The translations under genes were made by a program, and so were the position numbers. The notes below the pieces were generated by a model that was given only the letters and a program-made list of their open reading frames with translations, did no database searches and had not been told where the DNA came from. This document shows positions 34,084 to 42,484 of a DNA stretch of 64,000 nt, one piece after another. Source of the stretch: Paenibacillus soyae (GTDB lineage Bacteria > Bacillota > Bacilli > Paenibacillales > Paenibacillaceae); contig NZ_JANIPJ010000018.1 of assembly GCF_024623455.1 (NCBI RefSeq), positions 62,001 to 126,000 on the forward strand, given 5' to 3'. Every line of letters starts with the position of its first letter. Positions within the stretch are counted from its first letter, which is position 1.

Positions 34084-34332
34084 TTAGTGGCGAGCTCCTT
34101 TCCTCCGTTATCGTGATTCCCACGGCATGGACTTACCCAGACTCCCGGGGTAGGCGCCGTGCTTTCATTGTAGCAACCGTCTTCCCGCCTCCGAAATGCC
34201 AAAAACTTGGTTTTGATGCCCTTTCCTTGGCGAAGATCGGAGGATAGGCTCGTCCCAGGGCTGCCGTCTGTACCTCCTTTCGCCGCCATCGGTTATAATA
34301 AACCCTATGATGTTTGGGCAAGGAGGAATACG

Positions 34333-35283
34333 ATGATCCGCACGTTAGCTTTCACCCGGGACGAACAGCTGCTGACCGATCTGCCGCTCGAGGAGCTGTC
34401 CGGTCCGGGCATCAAGTGGTATTGGGTCGACTTCAACATCCCGACCGAGGAGGAAGCGCTGCTGCTCGACACCCACTTCCGCTTCCACCCGCTCGCCGTG
34501 GAGGACTGCATGCATCTGCTCCAGCGGCCGAAGCTGGATCATTACGAGAACGTGCATTTCTTCGTCATGCACGCCATTAATCCCGTGACCTACGCCGCGG
34601 AAGAGGTCGACATGTTCGTGGGCAGCCGCTTCATCGTTACGTTCCACTTCAACCATTCCCGGGAAATCGAGGATGCGTGGAGCAAAATATTGCGGCTGAA
34701 AAAGAGCGACCGCAACGGCCATCTCTTCGCCGCGTACGTCGTCATGGATAAGCTCGTCGACCACTACTTCCCGTGCGTCTACCAGATCGAAGAAGAGCTC
34801 CATGAGATCGAGAACAGCGTGAGCACGGATCGGATCCAGTACCTGATGGAATGCGTCTTCGACATTCGGTCCAAGCTGCTTAAGCTGCGGCGCACGATCG
34901 TGCCGATGCGCGATCTTCTGTACCGGGTCATCGGCTCAGACCGGATTGACGACATGGAGCAGTTGAGGGCTTATTTCACGGATATTCACGATCACCTGCT
35001 GAAGCTGTCCGAGATGATCGAGTCCAACCGGGACATGACGGCCGATCTGCGAGACAGCTATCTCTCCATTAACTCGAACCGGATGAATACGATTATGAAG
35101 ACGCTGACCGTCATGACGGCGGTGTTCATTCCGATGACGTTCATCGCGAGCATCTACGGCATGAACTTCGAGCATATGCCGGAGCTCGGGACAAGATGGG
35201 GCTACTTCGCGGTGCTTGGCGTGATGCTGACGATCGGCGGTGGTCTTCTGCTATGGTTCAGGGGCAAGGGATGGTTCAAGTGA
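34333..35283 (+). CDS. corA: CorA-family magnesium/cobalt channel
   Basis: The protein has 316 residues, starting at ATG 34333 right after AAGGAGG; an upstream extension is not conserved-looking. A large cytoplasmic domain is followed by two C-terminal membrane helices (about 255-275 and 288-310) with the signature YGMNFEHMP between them near residue 276. The channel takes up divalent cations as a pentamer. A promoter box TTATAAT lies near 34293. The gene is transcribed alone and ends in a strong terminator. Confidence 0.93.
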   Translation: MIRTLAFTRDEQLLTDLPLEELSGPGIKWYWVDFNIPTEEEALLLDTHFRFHPLAVEDCMHLLQRPKLDHYENVHFFVMHAINPVTYAAEEVDMFVGSRFIVTFHFNHSREIEDAWSKILRLKKSDRNGHLFAAYVVMDKLVDHYFPCVYQIEEELHEIENSVSTDRIQYLMECVFDIRSKLLKLRRTIVPMRDLLYRVIGSDRIDDMEQLRAYFTDIHDHLLKLSEMIESNRDMTADLRDSYLSINSNRMNTIMKTLTVMTAVFIPMTFIASIYGMNFEHMPELGTRWGYFAVLGVMLTIGGGLLLWFRGKGWFK

Positions 35284-35294
35284 CAGCGGCATAC

Positions 35295-35328
35295 GAAGGG
35301 CGGCGCGTAATCGCGCCGCCCTTCTTTT
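35295..35328. terminator. Terminator between corA and the toxin gene
   Basis: Stem GAAGGGCGGCGCG-TAAT-CGCGCCGCCCTTC followed by TTTT; it serves the plus strand and overlaps the end of the convergent PIN gene by two bases. Confidence 0.9.
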
Positions 35329-35719
35329 ATCTTATAACGATGATTTCGACTCCTAAATTCGTCCCGCTCCATGCTTTGTCGGCCGTAAGGACAGGACAAT
35401 TCCGCATTTTCCCAAGAGCCAAGCAAGCCCTGTCTCCGAGGGATAAACCGCGGAATTTCGTTACCTCTCGCAATGCCGCAGTCTGTATCGCCGCTTCCGA
35501 ATCGAAGGCCACGATTTCAATGCCGAGCAGGCCTAAATATTCCATCGTCGACTCTTCCGGTATATGCAGCTCCCGTTGCTTCGCGACAACTTCGGAGAAA
35601 TTAACCGCCGACAGGCAGGTTTCAAAGGATTCCACATACTGAGCGACCAACTCGGAGCCCCGTTCCCGAAAAAGTAAAGCAAGAACGGCAGATGCATCCA
35701 GCACGGCAAGCCTATTCAT
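35327..35719 (-). CDS. PIN-domain toxin (VapC-like)
   Basis: The protein has 130 residues from ATG 35719. The PIN core acidic residues are visible: Asp in AVLDASAVLALL (about 8), Glu in NFSEVVAK (about 40), and Asp in LSLGDRACLALG and PVLTADKAW (about 95 and 113). Such proteins are Mg-dependent ribonucleases acting on tRNA or other RNA. The gene overlaps the antitoxin gene by eight bases, an arrangement usual for toxin-antitoxin pairs. Confidence 0.88.
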   Translation of the reverse strand: MNRLAVLDASAVLALLFRERGSELVAQYVESFETCLSAVNFSEVVAKQRELHIPEESTMEYLGLLGIEIVAFDSEAAIQTAALREVTKFRGLSLGDRACLALGKMRNCPVLTADKAWSGTNLGVEIIVIR

Positions 35720-35960
35720 CCCTTTCTTCTCCCCTGCGTTCCTCCATGAGCTCCTCGGATAACACTCTTTGTCCGACGTCATAACGGCTCATCTGCTCTT
35801 GCACGTATTGGATGGCCTGCTTGCGAGTCATGACAACGAGCTTCCCGTTCTCCATATGAAGCAACAGCTCGTCCCCGATCTCGAGACCAAGCGTTTTCCT
35901 AATTTCAGCAGGTATGACCAAGCGCCCGCCTTCTCCAAGCTTCACGGGAATATGATGCAT
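35712..35960 (-). CDS. AbrB/MazE-type antitoxin (VapB-like)
   Basis: The protein has 82 residues from ATG 35960, after GGGGGTGGC; an in-frame start at 35987 lacks a site. Residues 1-48 form a swapped-hairpin AbrB fold: VKLGEGGRLVIPAEIRKTLG then IGDELLLHMENGKLVV. The acidic C-terminus wraps the toxin in related pairs. It should repress its own promoter, in which GTGACA occurs twice upstream (about 35980-36010). It overlaps the toxin gene, so the two are coupled. Confidence 0.88.
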   Translation of the reverse strand: MHHIPVKLGEGGRLVIPAEIRKTLGLEIGDELLLHMENGKLVVMTRKQAIQYVQEQMSRYDVGQRVLSEELMEERRGEERDE

Positions 35961-36119
35961 CTTGCCACCCCCAAAATAATCTGTCACTTAGACTCAGTTA
36001 TGTCACGATAATTATCCCATGCCATTTCCATCTTATCAAGACACTTAACATCCCATACAACCTCGGTCCTCCCGCAAATCCGTCTCGAGGATGAGGAATA
36101 AAAACTGATTACAACATAT

Positions 36120-36140
36120 ACTGTTTATATAACATACAGT
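36120..36140 (+). promoter_or_regulatory. ACTGT-N11-ACAGT operator in front of the ABC exporter
   Basis: ACTGT at 36120-36124 and ACAGT at 36136-36140. The same 21-bp layout lies upstream of the TetR gene at 38773-38793. It overlaps the AT-rich promoter of the exporter genes (ATG 36161). Confidence 0.75.
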
Positions 36141-36160
36141 TTATGAGAGGATGATCGACC

Positions 36161-37066
36161 ATGACCGCATTTGCAATTGAAGTATCGGGGCTTCACAAGT
36201 CCTTCGGCAAGACGGCCGTGCTGAAAGGACTCGATTTGTCCGTCCCGGCTGGCGCCATCTTCGCCCTGCTCGGACCGAACGGCGCAGGCAAGACGACGCT
36301 GATTCATATTTTGTCCACACTGGTCGCTCCCGACGAAGGAGCCGCCCGCATAGCCGGGCATGACGTCGTACGCGCAAGAAACGAGGTGAAACGGTCCATC
36401 AGCCTGACCGGACAATTCGCCGCCGTCGACGAGATGCTGACGGGAGAAGAGAATCTTCGGATGATGTGCCGGCTGTCCGGGCTGTCCGGAGCGGAGTCCC
36501 GCGTCCGGTCGGCGGAGCTGCTCCGGCAATTCGAGCTGGAGGCCGCAGCTGGCAAACGCGCCAGAACCTATTCGGGCGGCATGCGCCGGAGACTGGATCT
36601 GGCGATTAGCCTGATCGCCAGCAGGCCGGTTCTGTTCCTGGACGAACCGACGACCGGTCTCGATACGATTAGCCGCCGGGCCTTGTGGGATATGATTTTG
36701 CGGCTGAAGGAGCACGGCATTACCGTATTTCTTACGACGCAATATTTGGAGGAAGCGGATGAGCTGGCAGACCGGATCGCGGTTATTAACGGAGGGCGTA
36801 TCGTAGCGGAAGGCACGGCCGAGGAGCTCAAGGCCCGCGTAGGCGGCGAGGTCATTGAATTCCGGGATGCCGCGGACGAATTGCTCGCATCGATCCCGAC
36901 CAGCGGAAGCGCCGCGGACGTAAGGAAAACGTTGAACGAGATGGCAGGACTGTTCCCGGAAGGAACGCGCATCGGCATCCGCAAGCCAAGCATGGATGAT
37001 GTATTCGTCGCGTTGACCGGGAATTACACGAATTCCGCCGATAAGAAGGAGGCTGCAATTTCATGA
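36161..37066 (+). CDS. ABC exporter ATPase (daunorubicin-resistance DrrA type)
   Basis: The protein has 301 residues. Walker A GPNGAGKTT (about 38-46), signature YSGGMRRRLD (about 139-148) and Walker B LFLDEPTTGLD (about 158-168) are intact; a C-terminal extension of about 80 residues is typical of the DrrA group. It powers export of a drug or other hydrophobic compound through the permease encoded next, whose ATG overlaps its stop codon. It is controlled, as inference, by the TetR protein at 37943. Confidence 0.93.
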   Translation: MTAFAIEVSGLHKSFGKTAVLKGLDLSVPAGAIFALLGPNGAGKTTLIHILSTLVAPDEGAARIAGHDVVRARNEVKRSISLTGQFAAVDEMLTGEENLRMMCRLSGLSGAESRVRSAELLRQFELEAAAGKRARTYSGGMRRRLDLAISLIASRPVLFLDEPTTGLDTISRRALWDMILRLKEHGITVFLTTQYLEEADELADRIAVINGGRIVAEGTAEELKARVGGEVIEFRDAADELLASIPTSGSAADVRKTLNEMAGLFPEGTRIGIRKPSMDDVFVALTGNYTNSADKKEAAIS

Positions 37067-37854
37067 AAACAGCTCTGACCGCCACCGCCAAATCCCCATC
37101 GTTCCTAACGACCAACGCCGTATTCATCGGCAGAAGCCTTCGCCATAGCCTTCGCAATGTCGAGTCGCTGATGATGGCCATAATGCTTCCTATTCTACTC
37201 ATGCTGCTGTTTACGTATGTCTTCGGAGGCGCGCTCGATCCTACAGGCAATTACGTCAATTACGTCGTGCCGGGCATCATTCTTCTATGCGCGGGCTTCG
37301 GCTCCTCCAGCACGGCCGTGGACGTGGCGACGGATATGACGAACGGCATCATCGACCGGTTCCGGACGATGCCGATCCGTGCCATGAGCGTCATTACCGG
37401 CCACGTCGTTGCCAGCCTCGTGCGCAACGTGCTCGCGACCTGTATCGTCATCTCGGTGGCGCTGCTCGTCGGCTTCGAGTCGTCCGCGAGCTTCGGAGGA
37501 TGGCTGGCGGCTCTCGGCGTCGTCGTTCTGTTCATCCTGACGTTCACTTGGCTGTTCGCGTCGATCGGCCTCGTCACCGGGAGTCCGGCAGCCGCAAGCG
37601 GATACGGCTTCATCCTGCTGTTCCTCCCGTACCTGTCGAGCGCGTTCGTCCCGACGAATACGATGCCGTCCTGGATGCAGGGCTTCGCGAACCATCAGCC
37701 GATCACGCCGGTCATCGAGACGATGCGCGCCCTGCTGTCCGGCACCCCCGTCGGCGACAGCGGCTGGCAGGCGCTGCTGTGGTGCTGCGGCATTCTGCTG
37801 CTCTCGCTTCTCTGGAGCGCGGCGGCCTTCCGCAGGAAAGCCGGGCGCAGATAG
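37063..37854 (+). CDS. ABC exporter permease (DrrB/ABC-2 type)
   Basis: The protein has 263 residues and six membrane helices. The block MAIMLPILLMLLFTYVFGGALDP and the later PYLSSAFVPTNTMPSWMQGFANHQPITPVIE are typical of DrrB-type ABC-2 permeases. It overlaps the ATPase gene by four bases (ATGA). The exported compound is unknown. A bidirectional terminator follows. Confidence 0.93.
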   Translation: MKTALTATAKSPSFLTTNAVFIGRSLRHSLRNVESLMMAIMLPILLMLLFTYVFGGALDPTGNYVNYVVPGIILLCAGFGSSSTAVDVATDMTNGIIDRFRTMPIRAMSVITGHVVASLVRNVLATCIVISVALLVGFESSASFGGWLAALGVVVLFILTFTWLFASIGLVTGSPAAASGYGFILLFLPYLSSAFVPTNTMPSWMQGFANHQPITPVIETMRALLSGTPVGDSGWQALLWCCGILLLSLLWSAAAFRRKAGRR

Positions 37855-37886
37855 CAGGAACGCGGTACCCGTAAATTACCTGCCGA

Positions 37887-37937
37887 CAAAAAAAGTCTGC
37901 AGCCCCGCCTGAGCGCGAGGTTGCAGACTCTCTTTTT
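37887..37937. terminator. Bidirectional terminator between exporter and TetR gene
   Basis: Stem AGTCTGCA (37894-37901) / TGCAGACT (37922-37929) with an inner partial helix, flanked by A-run and T-run, located between convergent genes. Confidence 0.8.
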
Positions 37938-37942
37938 GTTGG

Positions 37943-38737
37943 TTAGTTTCCGGATTGCATCGCCCGTCTCGTCTCAACGTACTGCTCGATGCTGTCCAAG
38001 ATGCGCTCCAGGCCAAACGCCAGGTCGTCGCCGATCGGGCTCTCCACCTCGCCCGTGTATGCGCCGGACATAAGAACAGGATACAAATAAGGAAACTGCT
38101 CTTGCTTGACGAGTTTTTTCAGAGCGGCGGTGAACTGGATCCCGCCAAACTCCTCCATCGTTTTGCCCGACCGCATGACGCCGATCATATCCCTCTCGAT
38201 CAACCCGCAAGCCCTCGCATAGCTGCTGAGCAGCAAGACAAAAGACATCTTCTCAAAATCGTTAAGGGGAAAATTCCGCATGATCCGCATCATCCAATCA
38301 ATCATGCGCAGGATGTTAGGCGTTAGCGGAATACTCGTAATCTGGATATCGGCATACCAAGGATGCTCACGGAACACGCGGACGCTCTCCTCGAAAAATT
38401 CGCGCATCTCCTCGCGCCAGCCCACCTCTTCTCGGAGCGATGGCACCCTAATGTCGCAGGCCGCATCCTGCATGAGCTGGATCAGCTCCTCTTTGCTGCT
38501 GACATAGCGGTAAAGGGACATCGGCGTAAAGCCGAGCTTCTGGGCTACTTTGCTCATGGATACGGCCGCGAGTCCCTCCTCGTCCGCAATGCCCATCGCC
38601 GCCTCCACAATTTGCGGAATGCTGAGCTCCCCCTTCGGTCCCCGCTTGGGCTTCTTCACGATTCCCCAGCTCAGCTTCACGCCGCCTGGCAAGCTGCCGA
38701 AGTCATCCTCTTCCCCGTTATATGGACCGCTTGGCAT
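37943..38737 (-). CDS. TetR-family regulator of the ABC exporter
   Basis: The protein has 264 residues. The helix-turn-helix (IPQIVEAAMGIADEEGLAAV, then MSKVAQKLGFTPMSLYRYVS) occupies about 38-85 after an extended N-terminus; the remainder is a TetR_C-type ligand domain. AAAGGAGC precedes the ATG. The exporter genes are convergent with it, but both promoters carry the same ACTGT-N11-ACAGT operator, so it probably represses itself and the exporter until a drug-like ligand binds. Confidence 0.92.
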   Translation of the reverse strand: MPSGPYNGEEDDFGSLPGGVKLSWGIVKKPKRGPKGELSIPQIVEAAMGIADEEGLAAVSMSKVAQKLGFTPMSLYRYVSSKEELIQLMQDAACDIRVPSLREEVGWREEMREFFEESVRVFREHPWYADIQITSIPLTPNILRMIDWMMRIMRNFPLNDFEKMSFVLLLSSYARACGLIERDMIGVMRSGKTMEEFGGIQFTAALKKLVKQEQFPYLYPVLMSGAYTGEVESPIGDDLAFGLERILDSIEQYVETRRAMQSGN

Positions 38738-38772
38738 CGAATTAGCTCCTTTGTCTAGTGGATAGATTGTAA

Positions 38773-38793
38773 ACTGTATAGGCTATATACAGT
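38773..38793 (-). promoter_or_regulatory. ACTGT-N11-ACAGT operator of the TetR gene
   Basis: Arms ACTGTATA and TATACAGT, centred at 38783, just upstream of the tetR start at 38737. It shares arms and spacing with 36120-36140. Confidence 0.75.
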
Positions 38794-38846
38794 ATAGCAA
38801 AAGAACAGGAAACGAAGAAGCCCCGCCCATTCTGTTCGTCCCCACG

Positions 38847-38894
38847 AAAAAGAGCCGGATGCCCGGAAGGTTCACCTTCTCGAGCACCCGACTC
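38847..38894 (-). terminator. Terminator downstream of the SleB-type gene
   Basis: On the minus strand arms GAGTCGGGTGC and GCATCCGGCTC enclose an inner GAAGGT / ACCTTC helix, and TTTTT follows. Confidence 0.75.
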
Positions 38895-38920
38895 CTTAGG
38901 AAAGGATTCGTATCATGGCC

Positions 38921-39919
38921 TTATTTCGCAAAGCTGTGATGACCGATCGTGACAATAACGTCCAGCTTCTTGAAGAACGAGCTCGTGGACACCTTCGGGT
39001 TGAAGAAATACACCGCGTTCTCCACGTTGTTCTTGCCGTTCAGCGCATCCTTGGCCGCGCGCAGCACGCTCGCGTTCGGCTTGCTCTTGTCGAGCAGTCC
39101 GTTATGCGCGGGCGGGAATTGCTTGCCGGAGTAGATGACGCCTTTAATCGAATTCGGAAACCTGGAATCCTTGACCCGATTCAGAATGACATTGGCTACG
39201 CCGAGCTGTCCCTCGTAGGATTCGTTGCCCGACTCCACTTGCGTGATCTTGGCGAGAAGCATATAGTCTTCTTCGGTGAAAGGCTTCGCTTCGCGGGACA
39301 AGACGGATGGGATGACGACTCTAACCTTGGCGCCCGCCTTCAGCTCGGCTTTGGCGTCAAGCTCGTTGCGGGCAAGAAGCACCGCGCTGCTGCTGCCCGT
39401 CTCCGCGCTAATCTCCGCTAATCCGTACTCCTCCGTGACGATCGCCGGCTCTACCGTCGTGAGCTCCGCCGTATTCTCCTCGTCGTTCCACTTCACCTTG
39501 GCATGAAGCAGCTCGGCGGCATCCCTGAGCGGGATGTACATGCGGCCGTCCGCAATAAACGGCGTCTCGGTCAGCATATAGCGGCCGTCGTTAAAATACA
39601 CGACAGGTACTTCGTTGCCGAAAATAATCTGATCTCCCAGCGCTGTATGTAGGCTTGCTTCTTCCGTTTTCGAATTCCATGTTACCTTCGCGCCGAACAA
39701 CTCGGCGACTCTCGCCACCGGCAGGAACAGCCTGCCGTCTAGCTTTCTTATGGGATCGGCCAGCTTCACGGCCTCTCCGTCAAGCTTAATCGTGACGTCC
39801 TTCGCCACCGCCGCTTCTTCTTGCGCGGCAAATGCCGATAACGGCATGACGCTAAGCAGGAGCATCGCCCAAACCGCGATGATGAAGCGCCTGCCGCTTC
39901 GCTTGTTTCCTCTGATCAT
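38921..39919 (-). CDS. Cell-wall hydrolase (SleB catalytic domain) with copper-amine-oxidase-N stalk
   Basis: The protein has 332 residues. A signal peptide (about 11-32) is followed by a copper-amine-oxidase N-terminal-like domain (about 42-150, with LFLPVARVAELFG and MYIPLRDAAELL), a short LysM-like stretch (about 160-208) and a C-terminal SleB/Hydrolase_2 domain (about 215-332: LLAKITQVESGNESYEGQLGVANVILNRV). SleB-type enzymes cleave peptidoglycan in spore cortex or cell wall. The role here, spore or vegetative, cannot be decided. It is a single gene. Confidence 0.9.
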   Translation of the reverse strand: MIRGNKRSGRRFIIAVWAMLLLSVMPLSAFAAQEEAAVAKDVTIKLDGEAVKLADPIRKLDGRLFLPVARVAELFGAKVTWNSKTEEASLHTALGDQIIFGNEVPVVYFNDGRYMLTETPFIADGRMYIPLRDAAELLHAKVKWNDEENTAELTTVEPAIVTEEYGLAEISAETGSSSAVLLARNELDAKAELKAGAKVRVVIPSVLSREAKPFTEEDYMLLAKITQVESGNESYEGQLGVANVILNRVKDSRFPNSIKGVIYSGKQFPPAHNGLLDKSKPNASVLRAAKDALNGKNNVENAVYFFNPKVSTSSFFKKLDVIVTIGHHSFAK

Positions 39920-40054
39920 GACTACCTCCCGTTAATGGTAATGTTACCGGTCTTTCGTCATCCGAGCTCTGGCAAGATTATAACACGGTCAAAACGGGAG
40001 AAAGATTAACCTTTTCACAGAATTAGGGCCAGAGGCGTGGTCAGGTAAGCGCTT

Positions 40055-40147
40055 TACTCGCAAAACCCTTGCGGCTTCTGGGTTTGCGAAGGGCAGAGTA
40101 GGTAGATGGTAATAGTATCCAAGCGTCCTAAAAATGCTATTATTACC
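40055..40147. repeat. Two hairpins between the SleB and phosphotransferase genes
   Basis: Hairpin one has arms TACTC-GCAAAACCC and GGGTTTGC-...-GAGTA (40055-40100). Hairpin two has GGTAATA and TATTACC (40108-40147). The other parts of the gap 39920-40200 show a possible promoter (TTATAAT near 39976) for the SleB gene and nothing else that I recognise. Confidence 0.5.
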
Positions 40148-40200
40148 CTTTGTTGGGTTATAGTTCCCAAAACTTAGCGCTGCAGAGGGGATAATTGCGC

Positions 40201-41184
40201 TCAGAGCATGGACGAACTGCGGAACTCGTTCACGAAGCCCTCAAGCCAGTCCTCCGAATAGTCCAAAGCTCCGGACAAGGTGGGAATAAACATCACGTCG
40301 AGTCCCATCACCCACAATCGCCGCGCCCAAATGAAAGTATCGACCGCCTCTTCGTCAAGGAGGGAGAATGGGCGGACAGAACGGTAGCCGGACAGCAGCG
40401 ACGCCCACAGCCTTTCTTTCCCCTCCGCAGGCAGGCGTTTTCTTATCTTCACTTGAGCGAGATCGTAAGCGCGCCAGCCCGGCGCGGCCCACTCGAAATC
40501 GTAATGGACAAATCCTTCCCCCTGCTGGAAGGCATTGTTGTTTCCATGCATATCGCCGTGACACAGCCCCCAGTCGAGACCTTGAGCGGCAAAGCGTCCA
40601 ATCCGCTCCTTCAGCGACTCCGCAAACCCACGCAGAAACGGCGCGGCTGCATGGCTCGCTCCGATATAGCCGATGACCCGCTCTACGGGCTCGTCGATTA
40701 GGAAAGCCGTATTCAGCTCGGAACGAGGCTGCGTCATGACAAGCCGGTTCATCGCCTCATGCAGCTCGGCGGCCGATTGGCCGAAGGCATAGCAGGACTC
40801 CTCGTCGTGCAAGACATTCTCGATCCCTTCGGCATAACGGAATAACGCCGCCGCCCTCTTCCCTTCCGGCGCCCCCAGCAAGATGTACGGACGACCGTCT
40901 CTTGCGGGAATCGCCTCTGCCACCCTCGTTCTCCCTTCGACTAGATGACTGCTGAGCTGCGTTAACAGATGGAGCTCGTAGGACACATCGGCCTCCTGAA
41001 CGGTCGCACGGTAAACCCGGAGTACATAGAAGCCGCTGCTCGTTCGAACCCGATAAGTATCATTAAGCCCTTGCAGCCAATATTCGCATCGCTCCCATTC
41101 TCCCAAATCGTATTGCCCTCTCAAGTGAACAGCCAAGTCATTCGGATCCAGAACGGATCGTTGCGCTTTTAGTTTAGGATACAT
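40201..41184 (-). CDS. Aminoglycoside-phosphotransferase-family kinase (CotS/APH-like)
   Basis: The product has 327 residues from ATG 41184, which follows GGGAGAG; in-frame ATGs at 41202 and 41217 have no such site. The kinase fold shows YVLRVYR (ATP-binding Lys replaced by Arg-type strand), the catalytic loop CHGDMHGNNNAF near residue 205 with HGDxHxxN, and the metal-binding YDFEWAAPG. Relatives phosphorylate aminoglycosides, homoserine, choline or spore coat components. The substrate is not readable. Confidence 0.85.
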   Translation of the reverse strand: MYPKLKAQRSVLDPNDLAVHLRGQYDLGEWERCEYWLQGLNDTYRVRTSSGFYVLRVYRATVQEADVSYELHLLTQLSSHLVEGRTRVAEAIPARDGRPYILLGAPEGKRAAALFRYAEGIENVLHDEESCYAFGQSAAELHEAMNRLVMTQPRSELNTAFLIDEPVERVIGYIGASHAAAPFLRGFAESLKERIGRFAAQGLDWGLCHGDMHGNNNAFQQGEGFVHYDFEWAAPGWRAYDLAQVKIRKRLPAEGKERLWASLLSGYRSVRPFSLLDEEAVDTFIWARRLWVMGLDVMFIPTLSGALDYSEDWLEGFVNEFRSSSML

Positions 41185-41359
41185 ATTCAACGACTCTCCC
41201 ATGGTATTTTTAACCATTACTATATTACAAATGCTAGAGCGATAGAGGGTAATAAATCGTTCATAGTTAAGCTTTACCGGGCTGCGGTCTTTTCATGGCT
41301 TCCGGCTTGCTTTAAGATGGAGCTATGAGATGAGGTACGGAAGGGAAGATTAACAGGTT

Positions 41360-42190
41360 ATGGTTCATCGATTAAAAGCGGATTGCGATAGCTGCTTCGG
41401 CCTGTGCTGCGTCGCGCTGCCGTTCGCCGCCTCGGTCGACTTCGCGGTCGACAAGGCCGCCGGACAAGCCTGCGCGAACTTGAAAGACGATTTTCGCTGC
41501 GGGGTGCACGGCAATCTCCGGACGATCGGCTACAAAGGCTGTACGGTATTCGACTGCTTCGGCGCGGGGCAGTATCTGTCTCAGGTAACATTCGGCGGAC
41601 GGGATTGGCGCAGGCATAAGGAGTCGGCGGAAGCCATGTTCGGCGCTCTGCCGGTCATGCGCCAGCTGCATGAATTGCTGTGGTACGTGGAAGAGGCACT
41701 GTCGTTATCCGTGACGGAGCCGATTCACGAGAATCTGCGCGAGGCGCTCGAAGAAACGGAGAGACTCGCCAGGCTGGACGGCGACTCCCTGCTGAAGCTG
41801 GATATCGTCCCGCATCGGGCGAATGTGAATGAACTTCTGATGCGGACCAGCGAGCTGGTGCGGGAGGAGACGCTGCGCGGGCTTAAGGGAGGCGGCCGCC
41901 GCAAAGCGTACGGACGAGGCGCGAACTTGATGGGCGCCAAGCTGAAAAACGCGGATTTGCGGGGAGCGAATCTTCGCGGCGCTTATCTGATCGCGGCGAA
42001 TCTAAGCGGCGCGGACTTGCGGGGCGCCGATCTGATCGGCGCGGATTTCCGCGACGCGGACGTCACAGGCGCGGACCTGAGCGGAAGTCTCTTCCTCACG
42101 CAATTCCAGCTGAACGCGGCCAAGGGCGACGCCGCGACGAAGATCCCGGCGACGCTTGCGCGGCCGGATCATTGGACAATAAAAAAATGA
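41360..42190 (+). CDS. Pentapeptide-repeat protein with a cysteine-rich N-terminal domain
   Basis: The protein has 276 residues. Residues 8-75 are cysteine-rich (CDSCFGLCC, then CANL, CGVH, CTVFDCFG), suggesting a metal site. A helical middle (90-170) follows, then about eleven pentapeptide repeats of the A(D/N)LxG type (about 190-245, such as ADLRGANLRGAYL). Pentapeptide proteins form right-handed beta-helices that can mimic DNA; some protect gyrase. The Cys-rich opening resembles that of a known set of actinobacterial and Bacillota proteins of unknown function. It is transcribed alone, and ends near the 51-bp array. Confidence 0.88.
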   Translation: MVHRLKADCDSCFGLCCVALPFAASVDFAVDKAAGQACANLKDDFRCGVHGNLRTIGYKGCTVFDCFGAGQYLSQVTFGGRDWRRHKESAEAMFGALPVMRQLHELLWYVEEALSLSVTEPIHENLREALEETERLARLDGDSLLKLDIVPHRANVNELLMRTSELVREETLRGLKGGGRRKAYGRGANLMGAKLKNADLRGANLRGAYLIAANLSGADLRGADLIGADFRDADVTGADLSGSLFLTQFQLNAAKGDAATKIPATLARPDHWTIKK

Positions 42191-42267
42191 GCGGATATCC
42201 GCTTGACCCCGTACTATGGGCAAGCTAACGACCGGGCAGGTTGCCCGCGCAGCGCAGGCAACGGAGG

Positions 42268-42471
42268 CAATTAAGCCGATTTTTTCGGCTTATTGAGCCC
42301 CAAACTGGCACCGGAGGGCAATTAAACCGATTTTTCCGGTCTATTGGGTTCCATGCTAGCTCCGGAGGACAATTAAGCCGATTTTTTCGGCCTATTGGGC
42401 TCCATGCTAGCTCCGGAGGACAATTAAGCCGATTTTTTCGGCTTATTGGGCTCCAAACCAACGTTTCCGGC
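42268..42471. repeat. 51-bp tandem array, locus 2 (four units)
   Basis: Units start with CAATTAA at 42268, 42319, 42370 and 42421. Each contains the hairpin AAGCCGATTTTTTCGGCTT or a compensated variant (AAACCGATTTTTCCGGTCT in unit 2), and TCCGGAGG. Hairpins with T-runs on both strands could end transcription of the convergent genes. Short frames through the array are 17-residue periodic on both strands, which reflects the period and not coding. Confidence 0.85.
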
Positions 42472-42484
42472 ACGGCGGCGGAAG

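Noticed and set aside
35327..35782. Longer PIN protein beginning at 35782
   Set aside because: The extra residues overlap the antitoxin gene and are not PIN-like; ATG 35719 begins the canonical strand.
42268..42471. Possible CRISPR array
   Set aside because: The repeats are contiguous 51-bp units with no unique spacers and no cas genes nearby.
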